A stretch of 48,128 nucleotides of DNA, taken from the NCBI GenBank assembly GCA_937910695.1, contig CALEMW010000193.1, positions 1 through 48,128 of the forward strand, written 5' to 3'. Both the position numbers and the translations under genes were made by a program. Positions 15,453 through 23,635 of this stretch are shown here, in pieces. This stretch comes from an uncultured bacterium. GTDB taxonomy: Bacteria > Krumholzibacteriota > Krumholzibacteriia > LZORAL124-64-63. The first letter of the stretch is position 1; every line of letters starts with the position of its first letter. A model generated the notes under the pieces. It was given only the letters and a program-made list of their open reading frames with translations. It was not told the DNA's origin and searched no databases.

Positions 15453-16094
15453 TTAGTAAGAACTGGGCAGGGCGAAGCCGACGCGGAGACTGATGTAGTC
15501 CCAGTCGTAGTCGGTGGAGCCATCGAAGAAGCGAACTGTATCAAAACGGTTGCGGTGGTACTGGGCCGAAACTTCGAAATCGCCCACTTCCAGGCCCACG
15601 CCGCCGCTCAGGGCCACTGTGTTGACGCCGTCTGCAAAATAACTCCCGTCATCCAGATAGTCCTCGCGGTAGCGGTTGCGGATCAGAGAAGCGCCGCCCG
15701 TCAGGAACAGGCGGGGAGCACCTCGGCTGGCGGGAAAGAAGTACTGAAGGTCGACACCATAGCGATAGGTGGAGGTTTTTGCCTCGAACAGCATGTCGCT
15801 GGGAGTCACACCCGAATGGTTGCCGAACTCGGCGTAATGGAACGAGGGCGCGATGGCCCAGCCGTTCCGCATACGCTGCCGCACCCGGGCGCCGACTTCG
15901 AACCCGATATCCGAACCGAACCCCGCCGGCGTGTCGTACGAGGCGCCCAGGTCGCCTTCGGGCGAGACGGCGCCGCCCTCGAGGATCACTTCGGTGTATC
16001 CGAGACGGTCGCGGGCGGCCGCGTCGCCGACCGTCAACGAGAGGCACAGCCCCAGCACAGCCAGAACCGACAGATGACGTGCACGAATTCCCAT
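15453..16094 (-). CDS. Outer-membrane beta-barrel protein
   Basis: This 213-residue protein has a signal peptide (1-27, GDAAA). The mature part alternates hydrophobic and polar residues with regular aromatic ends, such as IAPSFHYAEFG, TYRYGVDLQYFFP and DYISLRVGFALPSSY. It resembles small OmpA/OmpX- or OmpW-like barrels of about eight strands. The protein ends SSY rather than in the classical terminal Phe. GGAGG lies six bases before ATG 16094; the longer in-frame ATG at 16130 lacks a site. Function unknown, probably an envelope pore or structural barrel. Confidence 0.8.
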   Translation of the reverse strand: MGIRARHLSVLAVLGLCLSLTVGDAAARDRLGYTEVILEGGAVSPEGDLGASYDTPAGFGSDIGFEVGARVRQRMRNGWAIAPSFHYAEFGNHSGVTPSDMLFEAKTSTYRYGVDLQYFFPASRGAPRLFLTGGASLIRNRYREDYLDDGSYFADGVNTVALSGGVGLEVGDFEVSAQYHRNRFDTVRFFDGSTDYDWDYISLRVGFALPSSY

Positions 16095-16426
16095 GGTTTG
16101 CCTCCAGGTTGCGGCGGCCGGGCCGCCCACGCTCAGAGGTTGGCACCGGAGATGATGTACGCGCCAGGGTAGGGACGGGTTCCCACCGGGTCAAGTCGTC
16201 TCGTGCCCCCAGAGCTCAACGGGACCAGATCTCGGGGTAACGATCGTGCACGTGGAGCCAGCGCGCCGTCACGGGGCGGCGGCGGTCGGCACGATCGCGA
16301 CGAGAATCACAACGGCGTAGTGTCGCTTCAAGGAAAACCTCCGCCGGGAGTGTGGCCGATCCTCGTCCTGGGAACAACCCCCTGCCGACCCTGTTCGCCG
16401 AACCCGTCATGAGCTATCGTGCCCCC
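16095..16426. other. Intergenic stretch, nothing recognised
   Basis: This stretch lies between the leftward beta-barrel gene and the rightward MFS gene. I see no RNA gene, clear promoter or inverted repeat. Part of it (16352 onward) would be coding if the MFS gene uses an earlier GTG. Confidence 0.4.
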
Positions 16427-17632
16427 ATGTCCACCCAATCCGAACATCGCTTCGGCGTGACCCCCGTCACCCTGGCCGCCCTCACCATTGCCCGCACGGC
16501 GGTGAACGTCTCGCGGCGCTTCACCTATCTGTTCGTGCCCGCCCTCGCCCGCGCGCTGGGCGTTTCGGTCGGGGCGGTCCAAGGCGCAGTGGCGCTGCAG
16601 GGAGCGACGGGCATGGCTTCACCGCTGTTCGGTCCGTCGATCGAACGCTGGGGCCGTCGACGCACGATGATCGGCTGCTTGATGGTGATGAGTGCGGCCG
16701 GATTGATCGGATCCGCTCTCGGTGGCTTTGCGGCCTTCACCGTGGTCCTCGCGGTTTGGGGTTTGGGCAAGATGGTCCACGACCCCGCGCTGCTGGCCTG
16801 GGTCGGCGACCGCGTACCCTACGCACGGCGGGCGGCGGCCATGGGCGTGACCGAGTTGAGCTGGGCCTTGTCGCTCCTGGTGTCGGCGCCCGTAGTGGGC
16901 TGGTTGCTTGGACACGGTGATGTGCGCCTGGTCATGCTCGCGGTGGGCGGCGGGCTCGCGGGCGGAGCCCTGCTGGTGATCCGCTTCGTGCCCGCAACCT
17001 CGGTGGCTGCGGAGCGCGTCGTTCGGGTCGTCTCGCCTTGGGCTGCTTGGTTGGCCCTGTCGGTTCCGGCACGGACCGCGGTGCTCTATTCGTTCCTGAT
17101 CGTCGTGGCCAACGAGGTTTTCCTGATCGATCTGGGCGTATGGCTGGAACGCACCCACGGCTTGGGGCTCGCGGGGTTGGGCCTGGCGGCGCTGGTCATC
17201 GGCGGTGCGGAGGTCCTGGGCGAGTTCCTGGTGATCGGGTTGGCCGATCGGTTCGGCAAGCGACGCATGGTGCTGTGGGGCACCCTACTTTCAGCGACGA
17301 TGTACGTGATGGTGCCCTTGTTCGGCGGCGGTTCGCCCGTCGTGGCGCTGGGATTCGTCTTCGCGGCGTTCCTCGGCGTGGAAGTAGCGTTCGTGGCCTC
17401 GTTCCCCTTGATCACTTCCCTGGCCCCCGGCTCCCGTGCGGTGCTGCTGTCGGCCAACGCCGGCGCCCACGCCGCAGGCCGCTTGAGCGGCGCCGCCCTG
17501 GGCGGGGTGCTCCTTGCCGTGACCGGCGAATTCCTCCCTGTGACGGTGACGTGTTTCGCGTTCGGGGCAGTCGCAGCGGTCGTTTTGGCTCGGCAGATCA
17601 AAGAAGACCGGGACGACGGCGTCCCGGTCTAG
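16427..17632 (+). CDS. Major facilitator superfamily transporter
   Basis: This 401-residue protein has 12 predicted membrane segments. The MFS motif-A loops occur in both halves: FGPSIERWGRRRT (after the second helix) and GLADRFGKRRMV (after the eighth). It resembles drug or metabolite efflux members; the substrate is unknown. The start is uncertain: ATG 16427 gives a normal short N-terminus, while ATG 16409 and GTG 16352 are in frame, and none has a good ribosome binding site. The 3' end overlaps a hairpin shared with the convergent redoxin gene. Confidence 0.85.
   Translation: MSTQSEHRFGVTPVTLAALTIARTAVNVSRRFTYLFVPALARALGVSVGAVQGAVALQGATGMASPLFGPSIERWGRRRTMIGCLMVMSAAGLIGSALGGFAAFTVVLAVWGLGKMVHDPALLAWVGDRVPYARRAAAMGVTELSWALSLLVSAPVVGWLLGHGDVRLVMLAVGGGLAGGALLVIRFVPATSVAAERVVRVVSPWAAWLALSVPARTAVLYSFLIVVANEVFLIDLGVWLERTHGLGLAGLGLAALVIGGAEVLGEFLVIGLADRFGKRRMVLWGTLLSATMYVMVPLFGGGSPVVALGFVFAAFLGVEVAFVASFPLITSLAPGSRAVLLSANAGAHAAGRLSGAALGGVLLAVTGEFLPVTVTCFAFGAVAAVVLARQIKEDRDDGVPV
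17605..17630. terminator. Bidirectional terminator between convergent MFS and redoxin genes
   Basis: AGACCGGGAC (17605-17614) and GTCCCGGTCT (17621-17630) form a 10-bp perfect stem with a six-base loop. It overlaps the last codons of the MFS gene. Confidence 0.65.
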
Positions 17633-17649
17633 ACTTCGCTTCCCGTACG

Positions 17650-18255
17650 TCATTTTCCGTACTTCACGCTGCAGCCGTAGGGATCCGTCGACGCCGTCGT
17701 CGGGGCCTTGCCCGCCAGCACCGCATCGAGGGCGTCGGCCACGTAGTTCGTCGTACCGAGGTCGCCAAAGCCGCGCTCGTTGTCGATGGCGCCGGCGTAG
17801 GCCACTTCGCCCTCGGCTGTGATCACGAACATGTGGGGTGTTGTCTTGGCTCCGTAGGCGCGTCCCACGGTGCCGGCCTCGTCGATCAGGATGGGGAAGG
17901 TCATCCCCCACTCCTTGTAGAGGCCGCGATTGAGCTCCAGCCCGTGGCCTTCCTTGCCCGGTGCGCTGGAGTTGACGGCGAGCCAGACCACATCATTTTC
18001 GGCGTAGCGAGCGAAGGTCTCGTTCATGGTCGCGTGCTGCTGGTGGTGTCGCTTGATGAACGGGCAAACAGGGTTGAACCATTCGAGTACGACGGTTTTG
18101 CCGTCGGCGAGATAGCCGGACAGGGAGTGCTCAACACCGTCGAGGGCGGTGAGGGTGAAGTCGGGAGCGGCGTCGCCGGGTTCGAGGGCGAGCACGGGAA
18201 CGGACAGCAGGAGCGTGAGGGCTCCGAAAAGGCAAAGCTTGGCGGCCTTGGTCAC
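17650..18255 (-). CDS. Exported thioredoxin-fold redoxin (AhpC/TSA-like)
   Basis: This 201-residue protein has a signal peptide (1-23, VLALEPG). The peroxiredoxin/TlpA-like fold opens with GDAAPDFTLTALDG. The active region is VVLEWFNPVCPFIKRHH, with a single Cys in the CPF motif instead of CxxC; a second Cys is near the C-terminus (YGCSVKYGK). The family includes predicted periplasmic thiol peroxidases or reductases with a WFNPxCPFVxxH signature. The start is GTG with AAGGAG seven bases upstream, and it overlaps the upstream stop (GTGA). Coupling to a DsbD-N-like lipoprotein supports a role in envelope thiol redox chemistry. Confidence 0.88.
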   Translation of the reverse strand: MTKAAKLCLFGALTLLLSVPVLALEPGDAAPDFTLTALDGVEHSLSGYLADGKTVVLEWFNPVCPFIKRHHQQHATMNETFARYAENDVVWLAVNSSAPGKEGHGLELNRGLYKEWGMTFPILIDEAGTVGRAYGAKTTPHMFVITAEGEVAYAGAIDNERGFGDLGTTNYVADALDAVLAGKAPTTASTDPYGCSVKYGK

Positions 18256-19076
18256 AGTCTGTCTCCTTCGGCAGGGATAAGCAGTGTCAGGTAGGACACG
18301 ATACCCTCATCTGAAGTGACCCGCAGGGTCCCGCGCACGGATTTTCCTTCGGCTTCCGGACGGATCTTCAGACGCAAGGCATCGCCGTCGGCTGCTGCGT
18401 CGTGGAGTGGGTCGGACAACGCGGCGCTCTCGGCGGCGGGATGGAATTCCACGTGCGCGGCGCCAGGCACACGGACGTCCACAAGACCGGATTCATGCAC
18501 CAGGATCACCTCGCCCCCCTTCGGTTCTCGAGGCAAAGCCCGGAAGGAGCGTAAAATCGCCGATGAATCCAGGGACGGGTCGGCGTGGGGCTCTACCTGG
18601 AGTACCACGGTCAAAGTCGTATCGCCGGGAACACAGGCCTCGCGGCAGGCTAGCCAAGTCAGATGAGCCGTGATGCTGACCTCGCTGCCGAACTTCTCGT
18701 CGGGTCCGACAACCACGCGCTGCAGCAGGACCAGCTTGTCGTGGTACACGTGGTCGAGGATGTCACCAGGGGCGACCAGACGTTCTGCCCCCGGCCAGCT
18801 CACCGGATCGGCGGTCCAGCCCGGTGGCAGCTCCAGCTCGACTTCGGGAGGCAGTCCCGAATCGTTGCGGGCGTCGCTGTAGAGGTGCCAACCCTCGAGA
18901 AGATCGAAGGTCCAGGCGAGCATCAGAGACTTGCCGGGCACCGCCGTTGTTTCGGCGTGGGTGACCGAAGCGGTAACATTGCTTGGAGCAGGAGGCCGTG
19001 AATCAGACATGCAGCCCGCGAGCAGCACAGCGGCGGTCGTCGGTGCGAGCGCCTTGAGTGGGAAGTGGTATTTCAT
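18252..19076 (-). CDS. Lipoprotein with DsbD N-terminal-like (disulfide corrector) domain
   Basis: This protein has about 274 residues from ATG 19076. A lipoprotein signal (KALAPTTAAVLLAGC) is followed by an Ig-like domain. Its LTWLACREACVPGDTTL matches the Cys-containing strand of the DsbD alpha domain (PF11412-type), with two cysteines four residues apart. The DsbD membrane beta domain and the thioredoxin domain are absent, so it would need a partner to receive electrons. It overlaps the downstream redoxin by four bases, suggesting that the pair works together. ATG 19085 is an alternative start, three codons earlier; neither has a clear ribosome binding site. Confidence 0.8.
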   Translation of the reverse strand: MKYHFPLKALAPTTAAVLLAGCMSDSRPPAPSNVTASVTHAETTAVPGKSLMLAWTFDLLEGWHLYSDARNDSGLPPEVELELPPGWTADPVSWPGAERLVAPGDILDHVYHDKLVLLQRVVVGPDEKFGSEVSITAHLTWLACREACVPGDTTLTVVLQVEPHADPSLDSSAILRSFRALPREPKGGEVILVHESGLVDVRVPGAAHVEFHPAAESAALSDPLHDAAADGDALRLKIRPEAEGKSVRGTLRVTSDEGIVSYLTLLIPAEGDRL

Positions 19077-19231
19077 GGCGATCATGCTAGCGGCTCGGCT
19101 GAGGACCCGCCAGTCCAGTCTGCCCCTCCGCTGGCGCATTTCCGTGAATCCCTCTAATCTGGGTGATCGCCTCTCGAAAGGAACACGCGCGAACTGAATA
19201 AGATGGATAAACCGTGATCGTTCGTAGACCA

Positions 19232-19260
19232 TTGAGCTCGAACCCGAATTTCCTTAAATT
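19232..19260 (+). promoter_or_regulatory. Candidate sigma-70 promoter for the FG-GAP protein
   Basis: TTGAGC (19232-19237), 17 bases, TAAATT (19255-19260). It matches 4 of 6 at each box and lies about 70 bases before the TTG start. Confidence 0.4.
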
Positions 19261-19332
19261 CTCGGGACCCCTACGACCGTCGTCCGTCCTCCTCTCGCCA
19301 GGCTCGACACAGCTCGAGTCGGGAGGTCCGAA

Positions 19333-21258
19333 TTGCTCCGTAAGCTCCGGCAATCCGTCGCGCTCGTCTTTGCGCTGGCGCTGCTATCCACCTCGGCACG
19401 GTGCGAGTGGCATATCCTCACGTTCGAGGCCGTCGCCAGCTTCGATCGTCTCGGCACGACCGTCGCCGCCCCCGGCGATGTGAACGGCGACGGCTGGCCC
19501 GATCTGTTCGTCGGCGCCGGTGTGAACGACGACGCGGCCGCCGACGCCGGCCAGGCCTATCTCTACTTCGGCGGACCCGACGCCGACAACGCCCCCGATC
19601 TCGTGCTGACCGGCGAGGCCTACCAGGACCGTTTCGCTTTCTGGGTCGACGGCGCGGGCGATGTGAACGGCGACGGCTATCCCGACCTGCTGATCGGCGC
19701 TCCCTACCAGGACACTCGCGGTTCCGACTCCGGCGCCGCCTATCTCTTCCTCGGCGGCCCCGACGCAGACGACCAGTGGGATCTGAAAGTGTCGGGCGAA
19801 GCTCCGGACGACCAGTTCGCATCGACCGTATCGAGCGCCGGCGACGTGAACCACGACGGCTACTGCGACTGGATGGCCGGCGCCTTCCTCCACGACGAAC
19901 CCATGCTCGAAGCGGGCCGGGTCTACCTGTACTTCGGCGGCCCGGTTCTCGACGGCGAAGCCGACATGATCTTCGAAGGCCAGTCGGCCCTCGACCGCTT
20001 CGGTTTCTCCCTCGCCGATCTCGGCGACGTCAACGGCGACGGCTGCGACGACATCGCCATCGGCGCCTATCAAGCCGACTTGGGCGGCAACGACTCCGGC
20101 GCCGTCTATGTGTTCTTCGGCGGTGAAGATATGGACACCGTCGCCGACATGGTGCTCAGCGGCGTCGACATCTACGACGAGTTCGGTTCCGCAGTCTGCT
20201 CGGCCGGCGACATGAACGGCGACGGCCACACCGACTTCGCCGTGGGCGCCAAGCAAGGCGACGCCGGCGCCGACCTGGCCGGCTCGGTCAGCGTGTACCT
20301 GGGCGGACCCGACATCGACGACACCCCCGACCTTGTCGTGGGCGGAGAAATCGCCTTCGACCACTTCGGCGCCGCCATCGCCGGCGTGGGAGACACCGAC
20401 GGCGACGGCTTCGACGACCTGTTGATCGGCGCCCGCGACGCGGATGCCAACGGTCTCCAGTCCGGCAGCGCCTATCTGCTGCGAGGCGGATCCCAGCTCG
20501 ACGGCACCTTCGACCTGATCTTGATCGGCGAAAGCGACAACGACCGCTTCGGCTACGCCGTGGCCGGCCCCGGCGACATCGACGGCGACGGTCACTGCGA
20601 CCTGTTGATCGGCGCCCGCATGGCCGACGCCGTCCATTTCGACGCCGGCCGCGCCTACGTCATCGCCGCCGCGCCCTACCACGTCGACACCCCCGACGGC
20701 GGCGAAACCTGGATCGCCGGCGAAACTGTCGTCGTGAGCTGGCACGGCCGCCGTCCCGTGGATGTGGATCTTTCCCTCGACGGGGGCTGGACGTGGCAGT
20801 TGATCGCCGTCGGCGTCGGCGGTGACGACGTCAACGAACTGCCGATGATCGTCCCCGACATTCCCACCGACATGGCCCTGCTGAGGGTCCGCGCCACGGG
20901 TGACGATCCCTTGACCCCGCTCCGCGACCAGGGCGACGGCGTGTTCCGCATCGCCTCACCCGACATCGACGACGGGTTCGCCGTCTGGCCCTCCCCGAGC
21001 CGCGACGGCGCCGTATCCATTTCCTTCCGCGCGGCAGGCTGGCTGGGCAGCGCAGACAGCGACGTGAACCTGGCGGTCTACGGCCTCGATGGTCGTCTGC
21101 ACAGAACCATCGTCGCCGGCGACGTTGGCCCAGGCGCCCACACCACTGCCTGGGACGGCCGCGACCACGACGGCCGCCCCGTCGCGAGCGGCGTCTATGT
21201 GGTCCGTCTGTCCACCGCCGGCCTCACACGGGAACAACGCCTCACCGTGATCCGCTGA
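19333..21258 (+). CDS. Secreted seven-bladed FG-GAP (integrin-type) propeller with FlgD-like C-terminal tail
   Basis: This 641-residue exported protein has a signal peptide (1-24). Seven FG-GAP repeats carry calcium loops of the type GDVNGDGxxD at residues 48, 109, 170, 231, 292, 353 and 414: an exact 61-residue period, so the domain should close into a seven-bladed propeller. A further beta domain (about 460-550) follows. A FlgD/Ig-like tail runs from about 552 (FAVWPSPSRDG, then LAVYGLDGRLHR and GRPVASGVYVVRLS), the class of tail used for secretion or surface attachment in FCB-type bacteria. The start is TTG with GGGAGG six bases upstream. A calcium-dependent surface or extracellular binding role is likely. 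Confidence 0.93.
   Translation: MLRKLRQSVALVFALALLSTSARCEWHILTFEAVASFDRLGTTVAAPGDVNGDGWPDLFVGAGVNDDAAADAGQAYLYFGGPDADNAPDLVLTGEAYQDRFAFWVDGAGDVNGDGYPDLLIGAPYQDTRGSDSGAAYLFLGGPDADDQWDLKVSGEAPDDQFASTVSSAGDVNHDGYCDWMAGAFLHDEPMLEAGRVYLYFGGPVLDGEADMIFEGQSALDRFGFSLADLGDVNGDGCDDIAIGAYQADLGGNDSGAVYVFFGGEDMDTVADMVLSGVDIYDEFGSAVCSAGDMNGDGHTDFAVGAKQGDAGADLAGSVSVYLGGPDIDDTPDLVVGGEIAFDHFGAAIAGVGDTDGDGFDDLLIGARDADANGLQSGSAYLLRGGSQLDGTFDLILIGESDNDRFGYAVAGPGDIDGDGHCDLLIGARMADAVHFDAGRAYVIAAAPYHVDTPDGGETWIAGETVVVSWHGRRPVDVDLSLDGGWTWQLIAVGVGGDDVNELPMIVPDIPTDMALLRVRATGDDPLTPLRDQGDGVFRIASPDIDDGFAVWPSPSRDGAVSISFRAAGWLGSADSDVNLAVYGLDGRLHRTIVAGDVGPGAHTTAWDGRDHDGRPVASGVYVVRLSTAGLTREQRLTVIR
19474..20716 (+). repeat. 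Seven tandem 183-bp coding repeats (FG-GAP blades)
   Basis: The calcium-loop codons recur every 183 bases exactly, with no insertion or deletion across seven copies. The DNA is also visibly similar between copies (GGCGAC-rich segments). Confidence 0.9.
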
Positions 21259-21311
21259 CGCAACCGTCGTCCGCCCACGACGTACTTGTGCTCCGTCGAA
21301 GGAGCCCGAAG

Positions 21312-21863
21312 ATGATCGACCAGAAAATCTTCTCGAAATTTCCCGTGCTGCATACCGAACGGCTCGACCTGCGCCAAGTGCTGCTCGACGACGCCGACCT
21401 GATCTACGCCTTCAATTCTGATATCGAAGCACTCAGTCACATCGCCCGCGACCCCTTCGACGAAGTCGATCAGGCCGCAGCACGCGCCGCCACGTTCCGC
21501 TCCGACTATCTGGAGCACAAGGCGTTGTGGTGGACCTTCGTGCTTCGTGATAACGGAACTCCGGTAGGCTACGGCGGCCTTTTCGGCATCGACGCCGACA
21601 CGTCCGCCGCCGAGGTCGGTTACGGGCTGGTGCGTGATCATTGGGGACACGGCTACGCAGGCGAAGCGGTGGCCGCCATGGTCAGCTACGGCATCGGCAC
21701 CATGCGCCTTCACCGGATCCATGCCCGGGTCCATCCCGGCAATGCGGCTTCTGAGAAGATTCTCGAGAATCTGGGGTTTTTGAAGGAAGGTGTCCTGCGG
21801 GACGTCGAATACGCCCGTTCACAGTATTTCGATATGAGCATCTACGGGTTGATCATCCCCTGA
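21312..21863 (+). CDS. GNAT family N-acetyltransferase (RimJ/RimL-like)
   Basis: This protein has 183 residues. It opens with LHTERLDLRQVLLDDADLIY, the RimJ/RimL-type start. Motif A, the acetyl-CoA-binding segment, is EVGYGLVRDHWGHGYAGEAV, followed by IGTMRLHRIHARVHPGN and ASEKILENLGF. Such enzymes acetylate protein N-termini, amino acids or small amines. AAGGAG lies seven bases before ATG 21312, which I prefer to an ATG eight codons earlier. It follows the FG-GAP gene by about 50 bases and could be on the same transcript, although no functional link is apparent. Confidence 0.9.
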   Translation: MIDQKIFSKFPVLHTERLDLRQVLLDDADLIYAFNSDIEALSHIARDPFDEVDQAAARAATFRSDYLEHKALWWTFVLRDNGTPVGYGGLFGIDADTSAAEVGYGLVRDHWGHGYAGEAVAAMVSYGIGTMRLHRIHARVHPGNAASEKILENLGFLKEGVLRDVEYARSQYFDMSIYGLIIP

Positions 21864-21874
21864 TCCATCAATAT

Positions 21875-21904
21875 TTGAAATCCGGACCTCAACAATGCTA
21901 GAAT
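21875..21904 (+). promoter_or_regulatory. Sigma-70 promoter for the four-repeat secreted protein
   Basis: TTGAAA (21875-21880), 18-base spacer, TAGAAT (21899-21904). Each box matches 5 of 6. It lies about 58 bases before the ATG and is among the best promoter matches in the window. Confidence 0.6.
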
Positions 21905-21961
21905 GCCCCGGACGGTCGTTATCTCGACCGCCGACGACCACCCGTCGTGGAAGGGGGTTCC

Positions 21962-23635
21962 ATGACAACCACGACACGCATCATGTTGACCAGTTGCGCT
22001 CTGCTCCTCATCCCGGCCATCGCCGGCGCTTCCTGGATGGGCAATTTCCAACTCGCCCACGACCCAGGCTCGTATCTGCCCCACGGCGAACACGCCGCGA
22101 TCACCTTCGACTACGACAACGACGTCGCGGCCGGCGTGCGCTTCCGCGTCGCTCCCATGAACGGCACGACGGTCATGGGCGGTTTCGTGTGGAGCGGCAG
22201 TTCGCTCTATGGCGTCGGCAGCGGCTCACTCACCACGTGGTGGAGCTACAACATCGACGCCGAGGTGACCCATTACCGCATTCAGATGGTCTCCGCCGAC
22301 TGGACGACCACCCTGCTCGAAGTCGTGATTCCCGCCTGGTACACCTTCGGCGCCAACGCCGTGTACAACGTGCAGTTCAACCACACATCGCCTTCGTGGC
22401 TGGAGCGCGGACACCAGCTGTTCACTTCGTTCGACGGGATGACCGACGATCCACAGGGCGCCTGGGTGTTCGCCCGACCCTTCACGAACGGCTCGCTGTC
22501 GCCGGGATACGGAGCGCTGACAGGCTTCATACCGCCGGGGGGCGGCAGCGACAGCCACTATATCCGGTTCCCGACCATCGACGCCGACGTCGACGAGATC
22601 CGCATCTGGATGTACAACTACGCCAACGATACGCAGCTGCTCGAGTTCTTCGTGCCTGTGGAGTTCCACTGGCGCGACCACGGCTTCGCCGATCTGACCC
22701 TCGATCCAGCGCCACCGGCCCTGCTGCCCTACGGTCAGGCTGTGACGGCCTCGTACACGTACCTGACCACCGAAGCCGCGGACATCCGGACCTGGGCCGT
22801 GCCGTTCCTGAACGACGGCTGGCTGTTCGACGGTTGGTATATGGGCAGCGTATTGCTGCCGCCGCCTTCGGGCGCGGTCGCTCGCACGATGGGCATTACC
22901 GCACCGGGCACGTTCATGAACCAGGTGGCGATTCTGCTGAACGACGCCGGGGGCACGAGGATCTTCGAGCAGACCGTCCCCGCCGAGTACACCTACGCCG
23001 ACCACGCACTGTGGAACCCTGTCTGGGACATCACCAGTCCCGCAGTGCTCGACAACAATGAGCGGGTCACGGTGGACCTCGAGTATTCAACGACCGAGGC
23101 CGGCGGCGTGCGTATCTACTGCTGGCCTCTGCGGGACGGCGGCACCACCATCGGGGTCAACCCCAGTCCGCTCTATCCCGTCGGCTCGGGCACGGCCCAG
23201 GTCTTCTTCACGGTCGTCGTCGGAGCATCCCACGTCCACGATCTGAGCATCACCATGAAGACCGCGGACAACACCACGACCATCGCCGAGATCATCCTGC
23301 CCGCCGATCATTTCTTCGCGGAGCCTGGTTTCGCCACACCCGTCGAAGAGACGCCGGACGCGCCGGTACTCGCAGCCAACTGGCCCAATCCGTTCAATCC
23401 CCAGACGAACATCGCCGTCGTGCTGCCGACCACCTCATCGGTACGCCTGGAGATTTTCGATCTGGGCGGTTCGCTCGTGCGCAGCCTGCATGACGGCACC
23501 CTCGCCGAGGGACGGACGGTCTTCACCTGGAACGGACTCGACAGCTTCGGTTCACCGGTGGCGTCGGGCACCTATCTGTATCAGCTGACGACGCCGGAGG
23601 GGCGGGAGAGTCGGCGGATGGTGTTGCTACGCTGA
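21962..23635 (+). CDS. Secreted four-repeat protein with Por-type C-terminal sorting domain
   Basis: This 557-residue protein has a signal peptide (1-24, IAGAS). Four similar beta-rich units start at residues 42, 150, 258 and 366, a 108-residue period. Each opens with a strand like GQAVTASYTY, has a central R-x-W-x-x-P-x-x-(D/N)-G motif and ends in a (L/I)xExxxPA strand. The tail (about 470-557) begins ANWPNPFNPQTN and ends with SGTYLYQL and RRMVLLR, the classical FlgD-Ig/Por sorting tail for type IX-like export. AAGGGGG lies five bases before the ATG. I do not recognise the repeat unit. The protein is probably surface-exposed and structural or ligand-binding. Confidence 0.88.
   Translation: MTTTTRIMLTSCALLLIPAIAGASWMGNFQLAHDPGSYLPHGEHAAITFDYDNDVAAGVRFRVAPMNGTTVMGGFVWSGSSLYGVGSGSLTTWWSYNIDAEVTHYRIQMVSADWTTTLLEVVIPAWYTFGANAVYNVQFNHTSPSWLERGHQLFTSFDGMTDDPQGAWVFARPFTNGSLSPGYGALTGFIPPGGGSDSHYIRFPTIDADVDEIRIWMYNYANDTQLLEFFVPVEFHWRDHGFADLTLDPAPPALLPYGQAVTASYTYLTTEAADIRTWAVPFLNDGWLFDGWYMGSVLLPPPSGAVARTMGITAPGTFMNQVAILLNDAGGTRIFEQTVPAEYTYADHALWNPVWDITSPAVLDNNERVTVDLEYSTTEAGGVRIYCWPLRDGGTTIGVNPSPLYPVGSGTAQVFFTVVVGASHVHDLSITMKTADNTTTIAEIILPADHFFAEPGFATPVEETPDAPVLAANWPNPFNPQTNIAVVLPTTSSVRLEIFDLGGSLVRSLHDGTLAEGRTVFTWNGLDSFGSPVASGTYLYQLTTPEGRESRRMVLLR
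22085..23341 (+). repeat. Four tandem coding repeats of about 324 bp
   Basis: The protein repeat starts at residues 42, 150, 258 and 366, exactly 108 residues apart. Sequence identity between the units is low, so the duplication is old. Confidence 0.75.
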
